Below are positions 1 to 11,800 of a stretch of 64,000 bases of DNA, in pieces; position 1 is the first letter of the stretch; each line of letters begins with the position of its first letter. Under the pieces are notes generated by a model that saw nothing but the letters and a program-made list of their open reading frames with translations, was not told the DNA's origin and did not search any database. Source of the DNA: Isoetes taiwanensis (taxonomy: Eukaryota; Streptophyta; Lycopodiopsida; Isoetales; Isoetaceae); contig JAJEKV010000091.1 in NCBI GenBank assembly GCA_021234155.1, positions 4,030,604 to 4,094,603 on the forward strand. Direction: 5' to 3'. The translations under genes were made by a program, and so were the position numbers.

Positions 1-216
1 TGGCATCATCTTACAAAACACTTGGATATTAAAGTCTGCTTTTGTTAGAAGTTCTTGACAGTGGCTCTATTTCTTTTTCATTGCTCTTCTCAAGATCAAG
101 CAGCAGATGGTTTTACCAAACCTCTTGTGGGCAAACGCTTACTTGATATGGAAGCAACTTTACATGTCTCTCCTTTTTAGTGCATACAATTCCAGCAGTG
201 CTAGTCATCAGGAGGG
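1..216 (+). pseudogene. 3' end of a Copia polyprotein (RNase H tail)
   Basis: Translation of about 75-180 gives a tail with the motif SQDQAADGFTKPL, then a stop. This is the end of the Ty1/Copia RNase H domain, where DQLADIFTK is the usual form. The rest of the element lies before the window. A short purine tract (CAGGAGGG, 209-216) directly precedes the LTR and is the likely polypurine primer for plus-strand synthesis. The fragment sits upstream of the sirtuin exons, so it probably occupies an intron of that gene. Confidence 0.72.
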
Positions 217-623
217 TGTTAGACTTATGCTGGCACGCTGATGGCGTCCACACTGCTGACCTGTCAAGTACGCCCTTATGCTGATGTGGCACTGCGCTTG
301 CTTGCTGGCGTGGCATTCTTATATAAGCCACAGTCAGGCAGTTACTAGGTGCTAGTGGTCCTAGTCGTCTATCTTTTTGCTTTCTTCAACCATCTATTAC
401 TTTCAAAAGCTTTCAGCTAGAAGCATAGGTTGAATATATGCCAACGCATATTTAATGGTTCTATGTGGACACAGGGTTGCCATGTCAGCATATGTGTGCT
501 TAACTTCGTAATACATCTTCTGTCAATAGTCACTCCTACCTTGCACATGAATAAAGTATGTGAAAGACGCTTTGTTGTGTAGATGACTCCAGGTTCTTTG
601 TTTTTTTCTCCCTCTCAACAACA
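217..623 (+). mobile_element. Copia 3' LTR
   Basis: The LTR starts TGTTAG right after a purine tract and ends in ACA, giving the TG...CA ends expected of an LTR, about 407 bp. A TATA box (TATATAA, 320-326) and an AATAAA-type signal (about 551) fit promoter and polyadenylation roles. The matching 5' LTR is outside the window, so the right border at 623 is inferred from the terminal CA and from the similar ends of the other Copia element here. It could be a few bases off. Confidence 0.6.
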
Positions 624-988
624 GGTTTTGCAGTAAGAATCAGAAACAATCTGTTTGATTACTAAGGAAATGCCAACCAAATGTCATCTTGTCATCTACG
701 AGGCAAAACACTTGGCTCTCTCAGCTGTTACAAACTCTTCATGGATGTGTGTGCAAACTAGGTTGTTGGAGCTCCTACACGTAATAAAAAACAACAATAG
801 GCATGCCTATAGACAAAGATGCATTAATATGATGGTCATATTTAAAAACTAAGTATGAGAAAATATGATGGGGTTCCAAAATTTTCTTGCTAGAAAAAGC
901 ATCCATATTTGGACATGGTTATAGTGTTGGTTCTTATGGCCGGCTTACATAAATAGACTTTAAACATGACTTTTCTTGTCTATTACAG

Positions 989-1386
989 AACATCGATGGT
1001 TTTGCACCTGCGCTCTGGTGTACCAAGAGAGCAGCTTGCTGAATTGCATGGCAACAGTTTTATGGAAACATGTTCTTCATGTGGGAAAGAGTGTGTTGCA
1101 TCTTGGAACTCTCCATCGTTTTCTCTCCATCTTTTGTAGTGACAAAATTCGTTCCACCCTATGCAGATAGACATTTACTAATGATTTATGCAGTGAATGA
1201 ACAATATGTGGTTTTACTTTGGTCTGAATATGATATGTATGACTACAAGCTCATCTCATGGCATTGAACTACTGAAGGTATCTCTGCGGGATTTTGAGAT
1301 GGAAACTATAGGTATAAAATATACAGGGGACGATGTTCTGCTCCTGTGTGTGGAGGGAACTTCAAGATACAATAGTTGATTGGGAG
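989..1386 (+). pseudogene. Sirtuin catalytic-core exons with frameshifts
   Basis: Two exons carry the catalytic and zinc-binding part of the sirtuin (NIDG...HLRSGVPRE...CSSCG, then LRDFE.ETIG...[14 protein letters not shown]). Splice sites are present: acceptor TTACAG before 989, donor at 1091, acceptor TGAAG before 1278, donor GTAAGG at 1387. Reading them needs about four corrections: an extra T in the T-run after GATGG (about 999-1003), an extra CT near 1282, one missing base near 1326 and one near 1366. The eight downstream exons (999 nt) need none. This is either a decaying 5' part or duplicate, or local sequence error; most of the changes sit at short runs. Confidence 0.7.
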
Positions 1387-4300
1387 GTAAGGTCACTCAT
1401 TTTGTAGAGGTATAATAAAATATTGCTTTCATTGGACTGGGTAAAGGAATGAGAGAAAAAAGATAGTACTTTTGAACAAATGTGCAGTTGTTAATAACTA
1501 TGAGTGTCTTATCTAACTTTTTTAAGTACTTTTGTTGGCTTAAAAGGGCACATAGAGATGAAAGGAAAACACAAGACATAAGAGGAGCATCCAGGGCTCA
1601 CATAAAGCACATACTGAAATAACCTTGTGTGCCCATATACCCATGCCATCAAGATGCCATGTCACCATGGCCGAAAAGGGTGCAGAGTGTAATTTTAACC
1701 TTTAGTACTCCTAAAATGATATACTCTCTCAAACAAACTGTAATGAACAATTATTTTCTTCCTGCAGCTTCATTTGAATTGAGAAATCATATAGAACAAA
1801 AGGTTTATAAACCCACAAACAGTTTGGCATGCTGCATAACCTACTCAACATGCCAACTGGAAAAGATATTTCTGGCCTTGTTATTAATCCCCATCATTTT
1901 ATCGGATGCAAGTCTATACCTGGCTCATAGATAAAACTATGCCAATAGCACTTGTGTTGAGTTGAACCCCAACTAGTTCACGTAACCAAGATCAGTAATT
2001 TGAATTGTAGCTTCATTCAACTGCTGTCTTGTTTTCTCACTTAAAATAAAGTAACATCATCCACTTAAAGTCAACAGATGAAATCATACCTTGTTCATGC
2101 ATTTAAGAAGGTTAGTATCTGCCATCCTCCTGGTATTATTAGTGTTAAGGACTAATGGGAGAAGAAAGAGAAAAATGGGACGAACTGTTCTATTGATAAT
2201 GGGTATGTTACAAAATAAATAGGCAGCAGGTGTATACATGCACACATATATGTACATGTATGTACATGTCACACATATAGATTCCATATTCTACACTCTC
2301 CCTGAAACTATTAGTGTGAGACTATATTCTGTACATTCTGTACACAGCTCAAGCATCATTGTTTAATTTCTAACTGCTTTACACTCATGCATTTTATAGA
2401 TCCCTTAGCTTTACAACCCTTTTGATTTATGCTCTAATCCTCTAATTATGTACAAAGCTTCAAACATGTACAGAGTATACACATTTCCAAACCTGTGCAC
2501 ACGATCAGAATCTTTATTTATACATTATGTACAAACTCTTCTTGAGATCAAGATCTCACCCATGATTATTTTCAACCCAGTTCAAGAATATCTGCCTTTA
2601 TGATGTTCCTATGAAAAAAAAAATCAGATGCCATCATGCAAAGAACATTTCTAACTCTCTCCCCTGAGATTAAATCTCAAGATTAGATAGCAGCAGATAG
2701 GAAGCTAATCTCTTCCATTGCCAGTTAGCTAAACCTGCAAGTAAAAATTGCACCACTCCAACCTGCAACCTGCAGCCTGCAACCTTATCCTGGCTCTATG
2801 CAAATTGAAGTCTCAAACATGACATTTGCTACTACTGTGACAACTTCTGGAGTCGTGAACTGATTTGAATGCTGGAAATAATTCCTGAAGTCCTTGCTGA
2901 TATATACCTAATCTGAAACCCAGCTGCCTTAGAAACTGCTGTCCCACAAGTGAACACATTCTTCACACAACTGTGGTACATCTGGTTATATATAACCTTT
3001 CAAGCACATTATGCATCCATGAGTGTCCTCCAAAGCATTCAAACAAGTGAATATGGGCAGAAGCTTTGTCTGCAGTTTAACTTTCAGCACACTGCCACTA
3101 TGATTAGAAGCTTGAATATCTTTCCCTTGGCATAATTATCTGTAAAACTATGCAATAATCTTGGTTTTAACCAAACTGCCTGCACCATTAAGACTAAGAT
3201 CCTGGAGTCCTTGCCGATCATTCTAGCATAAGGAACCCACAGCACAAGGTGTCCCTGATGTCCAAATGATCTATCGTAGAATGGTGACAAGCTTGAATCG
3301 TGAAAGGCTACACGATCATCCAGCAGAAGTCTACCTTATCGTCCACCACAGTTGATAATCTTCTATTACACAATCGAACATAAATGTGTGCGCTGTGAAA
3401 CACCAGCACCAGTGGGAAAAATTATGCAGGACTAAAAAGAAACATAAAGGAGGACAAACAATCTGCTGGCTACTGCATGCTAACTCCAGTTAGAATCGAA
3501 CACAAAAAGACCAAATCTACACAAGATTGGACCTCTGCCACTCCCCTTTCGCTCTTGGTCAACAAAAAATCGTGCTCTCAAATATTGACGACTTCCTCTT
3601 CCACAACATAAGTTGGATGCAATGAATGCCTCTTTCTAAAATTAGCTGTTACCTCCTTTTGTTGGAAGGGTAAAAAATGTAGCTCCTAGTTTCGGAAGAC
3701 ACACAAGCCGCAGACAAATCCCGCAGCCGAAAATAGAAGAGCCCGGCCTTATTCACAGCCACGAATATGGATTTATGGCCCAGAACTAAACACCATATTC
3801 AATCCAATCCAGCCCAGACCTCCAATTCTATTCCCCTGTTATATGTTCTATTACAGATCCATCAATTAGCTGCATTACTAGAATATCTGTCACCGTTGAT
3901 TCTTCACTCCTGTGCTACTCCTGGCTTCCTGAGATTACCAGTGTATCAGCAACTAGATCCAGATTGTCGATCAACTAGCTGCGCACAGACCTCCTGCCTA
4001 TTGAGTTACTGCACCTGATTCCCGACAAGGTTCTTCATTGTCTTGCACATATCCCAAAGCCTAAGATCAACTGGCTCCAATCTGCCTGTTAAGGTGGGGA
4101 GTGTTGGAGAATGGTAACAGCACACATGAAGAATAACTCAGAAGAAGAGTGCCCGGCCCATGTAGAGCACTTGGGCCGCAAGCAAGAAGTCCTGGATCGA
4201 TCCCCAGTCTATCCACCAATTATGTTGGAGGATGTTTAATCATGGCGGATAGTTCCCAATGACAAGGGGATAGTGGTGCATTGTGGGGAAGAAGGCTAGA

Positions 4301-5778
4301 AGGAATCAGTGTGCCCCCATGACTCAGAGGAAGGGTTTTGAGTGCCCATGGGCGAATAGCTCAGTGGTAGAGCACTTGGTAGAGCACTTGGTTTGCACGC
4401 AAAAGTTCCTAGATTTGGTACCAGCCTGTCCACCCAATCATGTTGTAAGCATCTCATTTCTCAACAATTATGAAGGCCAGATTTGTTCGAACAATTATGA
4501 AGGTCAGATTAGTCCACTTGTCAACCCTGATAGAATTTTGGGCAAACATCTTCTACTACACGCTCAGTTTCTCAATCTAAGCAAGATGTCATGCTTTGAT
4601 CCCCAGCCTGTCCACCCAATCATGTTGTTGTGTAGGTGGCTCCTTTCTCAGCCCCAAATCAACCCATCAATTTACAAATTCATTTAGCGCACAAACATGC
4701 CAGTCTAGAGTCTCATTCCATCAGCTCAAGATTGGGGAGGTCTCAATGAGCGGCTCTGAGCAGAAAGGGGAAAACATATGCAGTCTTTTAAATAGAGAAC
4801 AAGGCAGGCGTTAATTTGTGAAAAGACAAAATGTCTTAATCTTTGGATCATAGCCCCAAAGCGGCCTTCCTACAGATGTCAATACAAGCTTTCTATTAGA
4901 GGCAGATATCATTGTCTTTTAGAGACCCCACATCTCTCGACAGCTGGTAGAATATTACGATCAGAAATGTGTGTCTCACTTTGTGTATGAGCTATCTCTA
5001 GACAGGAGAAATATTCTCAAACAAAAGAACCCAACGGGCCTGAAGCAAACAGAAATAACTAATTTCTTCTCGTCAAAGGATGATAAGATGATAGTGGACT
5101 CATCACAAAAGAGGAAGTATCCTGACCCTAAAGGGGTGACTTTGGCACTGTCTAAGAAGATAAAAAGATCAGCAGCCGTGAAACATAAAAAGTCTTTCCA
5201 GAAGAGGCCAAGCATCAAGCATCAAAGCAAGCCAAGAAGGGGTATTATGAATTACTTTGCACCAATCACAGGAACGAATGGGCTATCTCCATCAATCCCT
5301 ACCTGAGCAGATTTTTAGATTTTTTAATTGTTAAACTCAATATTTTTGTTTCTATACTTTAGATAACAGGAGGGTTTTCCTCCTGGAGGTCTTGAACACT
5401 GTTTGTGTTATGGTCTCATAGACCCTTCGGGTCTTACGTAGACGTTAATAATTCATAGACCCTTCGGGTCTTACGTAGACGTTAATAATTCCTTCCTTCC
5501 TTCCTTCCTTCCTTCCTTCCTTCCTTCCTTCCTTCCTTCCTTCCTCCCTCCCCCCCCCTCCCCTCCCCCCTCCCCCTTCCCTCCCCTTCCTTTCCTTTCC
5601 TTCCCTCTTCCTTCCCTTCCTTCCCTTCCTTCCCTTCCTTCCTTCCTTCCTTCCCTTCCTTCCTTCCCTCCTTCCCTTCCCCCTCCCTTCCCCCCCTCCC
5701 TCCCTCCCTCCCTCCCCTCCTCCTCCCTCCCTTCCTTCCTTCCTTCCTTCCTTCCCTCCTTTCGTTCCTTTCGTTCCT

Positions 5779-5821
<43 letters not shown>

Positions 5822-8800
5822 CTCTCTCCAAATTTTTTGGGACGGCTTTCTATTTGTTTTCCTGATCATCTTCTAAGTTAGTATAATGTTTGAATGCAGG
5901 GCGCTTTGCCGCCAGCAGAACTTCGAGCTGCTGAAAAGCATTGTAAAAATGCAGATCTAGTAGTCTGCCTTGGAACAAGGTATGTTCTCATGTAGAAATT
6001 TGCCGGTCCTGCCTCATACTTCATGTGTTTCCACGGGATCGAGGTTACTTTCTGCTTTTCCGCTTCCCTTATCCTTGTTTGGCATCTGCCTTTCTTGTCA
6101 GCAAGAAATGTTAAACTCAATAACCATATTGGAAGTGGAAAAGTGTTGTTTCTACATCTTCCTTTAGGGCAGTTAGAACAAGGCAGAGGCATGTGCTAGC
6201 CTCCATTTGCCTTTCTAAAGTTTCTGCATTTCCCAGTTGTGTTAAATACCTAGTAAAGTTTCGTCTTTTTTTAAAGCTTGATTCTTAATTACTTGTTTAA
6301 GCTCAGTCATATGTTTCTGGCAGTTTGCAGATTACTCCAGCTTGTAATTTACCTCTGAAAACAGTCCGTGGGGGTGGAAAGCTGGTTATAGTGAACCTGC
6401 AGGTTAGATTTGCATATTCCTTCACAAGAAACATTTGCATGTGCCTTCTCAGAAAACTTGTCACAAATCGTTATTTCTTGTTTTGTAACCCAGTAATGTT
6501 GTCTTTGTATGCTTAAGCTAGTCATCTTCCTGTGGCCTAGTGACTTGTCCTTGGCAAAAGGCAGAGGATGGCTGTCCGCGTATCTATTTGGAGGCAGCCA
6601 TTTTTACTTTATTAGATCTTTGAAAAATCTTTAGTAGTGGAAGAGCTTTCTGATTGTTATCCTTGGATCCTGATCTGCAGTCTCCGCTAGTCAACATCCC
6701 CTTTTTGTTTTCTGGATACTGTTTGAGAATGACGACGATCAACTTTAAGAGCATTGTTGATGAAGCTAGCTTGCCGGGGAACTTTGGGAGTTCTAGAACT
6801 CAAGTTTAGGAGCGTTGTTGTGAAGCGTGCTAGAAAACTTTGAGAGTTTCTAGAACTTGCTTGCTCCATAATTGAGACCTGCAACCTGCATAGTTGAGAA
6901 CTCCATTTTGGTGAGAAGGTATATGGGTCTGGCAGGGAACCTTTTTTCTGTACCTTTTTGGCTATTACCTGATAAGATAGATCCGACTAGAAAAGCAGAA
7001 ACAGGCAGATTCAAACAAATTTTCTTATTATCCGTTCATTCATAGCCCCCATATGGGTGGAGCTAAATGTTGATAGTGTCTATGAGTTCAATATGTATTG
7101 AAAGAATAGAGAAAGACAGCTAGAATGAAGCAAGAGCTCGCTAAGAATCCAAGAAGAAGTAAAGTAAAGGTAGGTAATTATGGCGTTTATAGGTACATGC
7201 CATGTTAGCATAACAGGTGGCATGGTATGCTGAGCCATCATAACAAGAAGATATTGTTAATATCTGGCATTCCCTCTGATGGCCAGCATAGATTGCTGCC
7301 TGAAATGATACGGAACTAGCTTAAATGAATCTAAACATTAAGGAACACCTGCTGTAACTAATGTAAAGTGATTTAAATCTTTGTTTGCAGCATGTAAAAA
7401 TTCTTGAGTCTATCCATAGTGTGAACTTGCCTTAAACGTCTCAAGTCTCCACCACATCTGATGAATCTGAACAGAAAGCGCATGAAGGTTGCTGAGAAAT
7501 TGTTTGGGCAAAAGTGGACTTCTAACACTTAAGTTCTTCATATAAGAAAGCAATTTTATCCATAATGTTTTAAACGTAAGTGCCTTAAAGGTATCAAGTC
7601 TTCAGCACATCTGATGAATTTGAACAGTAAGGCATGAAGATTGCTGGGAAATATGTTGTTTGGGCAAAAGTGGACTTTTAATGCTGAAGTTCTTCATACA
7701 AGCAAGCAATTGTATTAGTTGGTTGCAAAGTATTTAGCGGCAATCAATATTCTGCAGTTTGGAAAGCAAAGGAACAAATTTATCAATGGCCTGTAGCAAC
7801 TAAAGAACATCACTTCTTTATCATCTACATCCTTCTAGCTTTGAAAGCAGCACTCAAACTATGCTCTCTTATGCTGCAAACGTAGATTTTCTGGAGATCA
7901 AGGGGATGCTAATTTAGGAGGAGTTTCACATTTAAGTCTTTCAGGAGTAAAGCTGCTGTTTTACCAGGTGAAAAGGCTTTGGTTACAGATGATAAGGTAA
8001 AGATTACCAGAAATCGAATAAAAATGGTAGAATGCTATTAGCCATAAGTTGGGATATATGCAATGGATTGTATTGCAAGGGATTCCGTCCTAAGAAGAAT
8101 AAAGAAGCCAAGAAAAAGCACATCTGATGACTGATTAAAACCTGAAAAAATTGAGCTTGGCAGCTTAGATTGCAATCATAGATTGTGATGTAGAGTCTCT
8201 TTGCATGGCGGGCATTCCATAGAGGCATTGGATCCTTGATTTGGTATACAAATTACACATTTGGGGATTCTACTATCCTCCAACATGAGGTAAGTTAGGG
8301 AATGATTTTTCTTATCAATTTAAGACACAGGCTTTTGCAACTTGGATCTAGGGATGACAAATCAAAAGAAATAAGAGTTATTTACGTTGGATGTAGCAAA
8401 ATTGTCATTGATGGATCCACATCCTAAGGATGGGCCGCCAGTAGCACAAGAATCAGGATATGCAGATTGCAAGATGGGCTCTGTGGTCTGGAACAAGTTA
8501 CAGAAAAAGAATCATGTACTGGTCCAACATAACAGCTAAAGAGCTATGGCATAACAGGTTAGTGCATTTCCATTTAAAAAATACATCCGTTATATTGAGA
8601 GGGAAAAAATTTGGTGCAAGATTTGCCTAATCTAAAAGATGATCTTCATTGCAATGCTTGTTCTTTTGGGAAATAGTCTGCTGAATGCAGGGCCTCTAAA
8701 ACATTTGACAACTGGAGACCTTTCAAAGTTTCACCAAAGCCCATTAGGACTGTCAATGGTTAAATTGTTTCAGGACTTTTCAATTGTTTCAGGTGCCTCA

Positions 8801-11800
8801 GAATAAAGTAGCAGAAGACAGGGCTTTACACAACCGGTGACTGTTTATGCAGTCTACCAAAATAGATTAGGACTGAGGCTGTTAGAACATCATGAGCAGG
8901 TCTCTCACTAAGGCTGTTGCAGATATGATGCCTTATAAAGGCCTATATGGTGAAGCCCTGATTTATCACATTTAAGGACGTTTAGATATTTGCCTATGCC
9001 ACTTTATCCTTGAAGGAGGGAGAAGTTGGGTAAAATGCATGTTAGATCTGTTTTGTGGGCTATCCACGTCAGCATGATGGCTCTATTCTTTCCTGTTAAA
9101 TTCTCAGCAGGTCTATTCACCTTGTTGAACATCTCCAAGGTACAAATTGTGCCTTGGGTTGGGGAATCAAATTGTACCTTGGTATATAGAAAATGCTTCC
9201 TTGTTTGACCAGGATTAGTCAATAGAAAAACTAACAGTTAAGGCACCATTTTCTTAAGTATTTCCAATAAAGTGACAAAAGAGATGCAGGAGCATCAAGA
9301 CATCTTGGAAGTATAGTTTGAAGACTCAAGTGGGAAATTTCAGCCATTTGCTGCATAAGAATCTGAGGTAGGATCCTTTTAAATCTGATTACCCCTCAGT
9401 CATCAAGTGTTAGATAAAGCTCTGCTCAAAGTTTAGCTGCACCTCAACCAGAGTTAAGGAGGTCAGCGTGATTAGAAAACATGCAAAAGTTCCAAGTGAC
9501 AATCAGAGTACTACTTAGTTAGTCTTGATATCAGAATCAAGCACCTTGACACACTTCAGGGAATGGTTTCTGGCTCACAATTGGCTTTGTCCTAACAGAA
9601 TCAGCTTCATGAATCGTTTGCCAAAATGTTGGCTAGTACCGAACTCACTAGGTTCAAAGAGCAGCTACAGAAGGTCAAATTCCAGCTTAAGGGAGACAAA
9701 CAAATAATAAAGCTGTCAGTTTTAAGCCCATATACGTTTGAGGGAAAGTGTTGGGACAATGCGCATAAATTTCCACCTATGTCGACAATGCAAAGTTAAA
9801 GCGAATGTATCACATCACATGTGTTAGCATGTTAATTAATAGTGCAAATGTATCATGTACGTATTGTACATAGTATAAAAAGTAGTCTATGTAGGAGTTG
9901 GCGTGTGGCATTTAGGATGGATAAACTTTCCATTTTGGCCCTGCAGAAAGGTTTTGGTATTTGGACGTCCTTGAATAATATAACTTTTTGGTCGGTGCTG
10001 TCATCTGCGTCTCTTCTTCTCTCCTCCACTAAACTAACAAGTGGTATCAGAGCGCATATGATCCCTGGGCCTCTGCTGGACATCAGCAAGCAAATTCGTC
10101 ACAATAAATTGGTGGAATTGTGACGTTTCCAAAAAAGTCTATTACCCAGCCTTTTTTTTTTTGGCTTGTACAAGGCCAAATTTGTTCCTCCTTGTTTGGC
10201 CTGCCCTTTTTTTGGCTCCGCCGTTGGTATCAATTAGAGAATCGTCCAATTTGTTGGACGTCCTCTTCAAACTTATCCACTAAGTACACGTCTGTGGCAA
10301 ATCCAGAATTTGGTGACAGAACAGGTTGTGGATCATGGAGAATTCACTGGAGAAAATACTTTCTCAAGACAGATATATTCTTAATGGCAAGAATTATAAT
10401 TCTTGGAAGAATTTGATGGAGCCAGTGCTTGAGGTAAAAGGTCTATGGGAATATGTGAGTGGTGAACACCCAAGGCCAGAATCAGAGACCTCTTACAGTG
10501 ACATTGAGGAAGCTTATAATCCCCTCTTTGACGAGGGTCCATTCAGAAGGCGACGTGGAAAGGCACCTGAAGCATCGAAAAGAGAAAGTGATGAACAGAA
10601 AGAATGGGATCAAAGCGATAAACTTGGCACTTGCCTTTCTCAAGATTTACTGTACTGATGAAGTCAGACAGTATATTATTGATGAAAACCTCCCGCTCAG
10701 CTTGGGAGAAGTTGAGGAATCTGTATGAAACAGTAAATGAATCAAGGAGGCAGTACTTGAGAAACAAATTAAATTCTCTGAAATTAAGTGATTTTGAAAG
10801 TGTCACGAAGTTCCTGGCTGAACTTGAAGGCATAAAAAGTCAGCTCCACGGCCATTGGAGATCCGCCAACAGAGAAGGAGTTATTGCATGCTCTTTACAG
10901 GCAAAAAGAATATGATGTGTTTCTTGATTCCTATAAAACTAGGCCAGATGCATATCGCCCACCTTTGTAGAGGTTTCCTCTGGATTATTGCAAAAGGAGT
11001 TGGACTCTAAGGTCCAAGAACAGGAAGAAGCCTTGTTTGCAAGAAATCAGCAACAATTTAGAATTAGTGTGGTAGAAGAGGAAACCAAAACTTTGGATCC
11101 CGTAGAAATTACAGAAATTATAATTATAACAATGAAGCTTCTTCCTCATCAAATTATCAGCAACAACGGTAGAGGTCGAGGAGGTTATGTTAGCAGCTCC
11201 ATGGAATGGTGATGATCAAACCGTAAGGAATATGTCCTCTACCTCTAGCAATTCAGGAAACCAATGGTCCAGTCAAAGAAACCAAGGAAATCAAGGAAAT
11301 GATTGGTATTACCAGCGTGGAAGAGCGCGTGGTGGAAGAAGAGGCCGAGGTCGAGGAAGGCGAGGGCGAGGGAAATTATTCCGACCAAGGTAATTTTGCC
11401 CAAACAGGAATTGAACATGATGGCAGCAATGGAGTCTATGATGTTTATTGTGATAATGAAGAGTATGCGGATTCATGTTGTCTTCTACTTGATTTCAATG
11501 ATTTAGAATGTGAAACCAAAGAGGTGGATTAGACAAACAATGCAAAAATGAATGGTAAGTTTTTCATTCTTGAAAGTGGCATTACTCGTCACATAAATGG
11601 CAATTCGAACATTGTGAATAATAAACAGCCCGCTCGTGGACATAACATTCTTTTGGCAAATGAATCCATGCTGAAAGTTAAAGAGTAGGTGACGTAAAAC
11701 TGTCATGTCAAATGGAGAATTGAGAAGGTGTCAAAGATACTTTATGTTCCACACTTGAAGAAGAATTTGTTGTCAGTTGCCTCCTTCACAGATAGAGGTC

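Noticed and set aside
4350-4435. Functional tRNA-Ala-like gene
   Set aside because: An internal 12-bp duplication in the D-arm region and a decayed T arm would prevent a tRNA fold; related units nearby suggest a SINE.
5445-5869. Minus-strand ORFs of 128 and 132 codons made of Lys, Glu, Arg and Gly
   Set aside because: They are the translation of the (GGAA)n microsatellite, not a protein.
9749-9821. Start of an LTR (TGTTGGGA after a purine-rich stretch) for the outer Copia
   Set aside because: Outer coding sequence resumes with the reverse transcriptase after the nested element, so an LTR cannot lie here; no second copy was seen.
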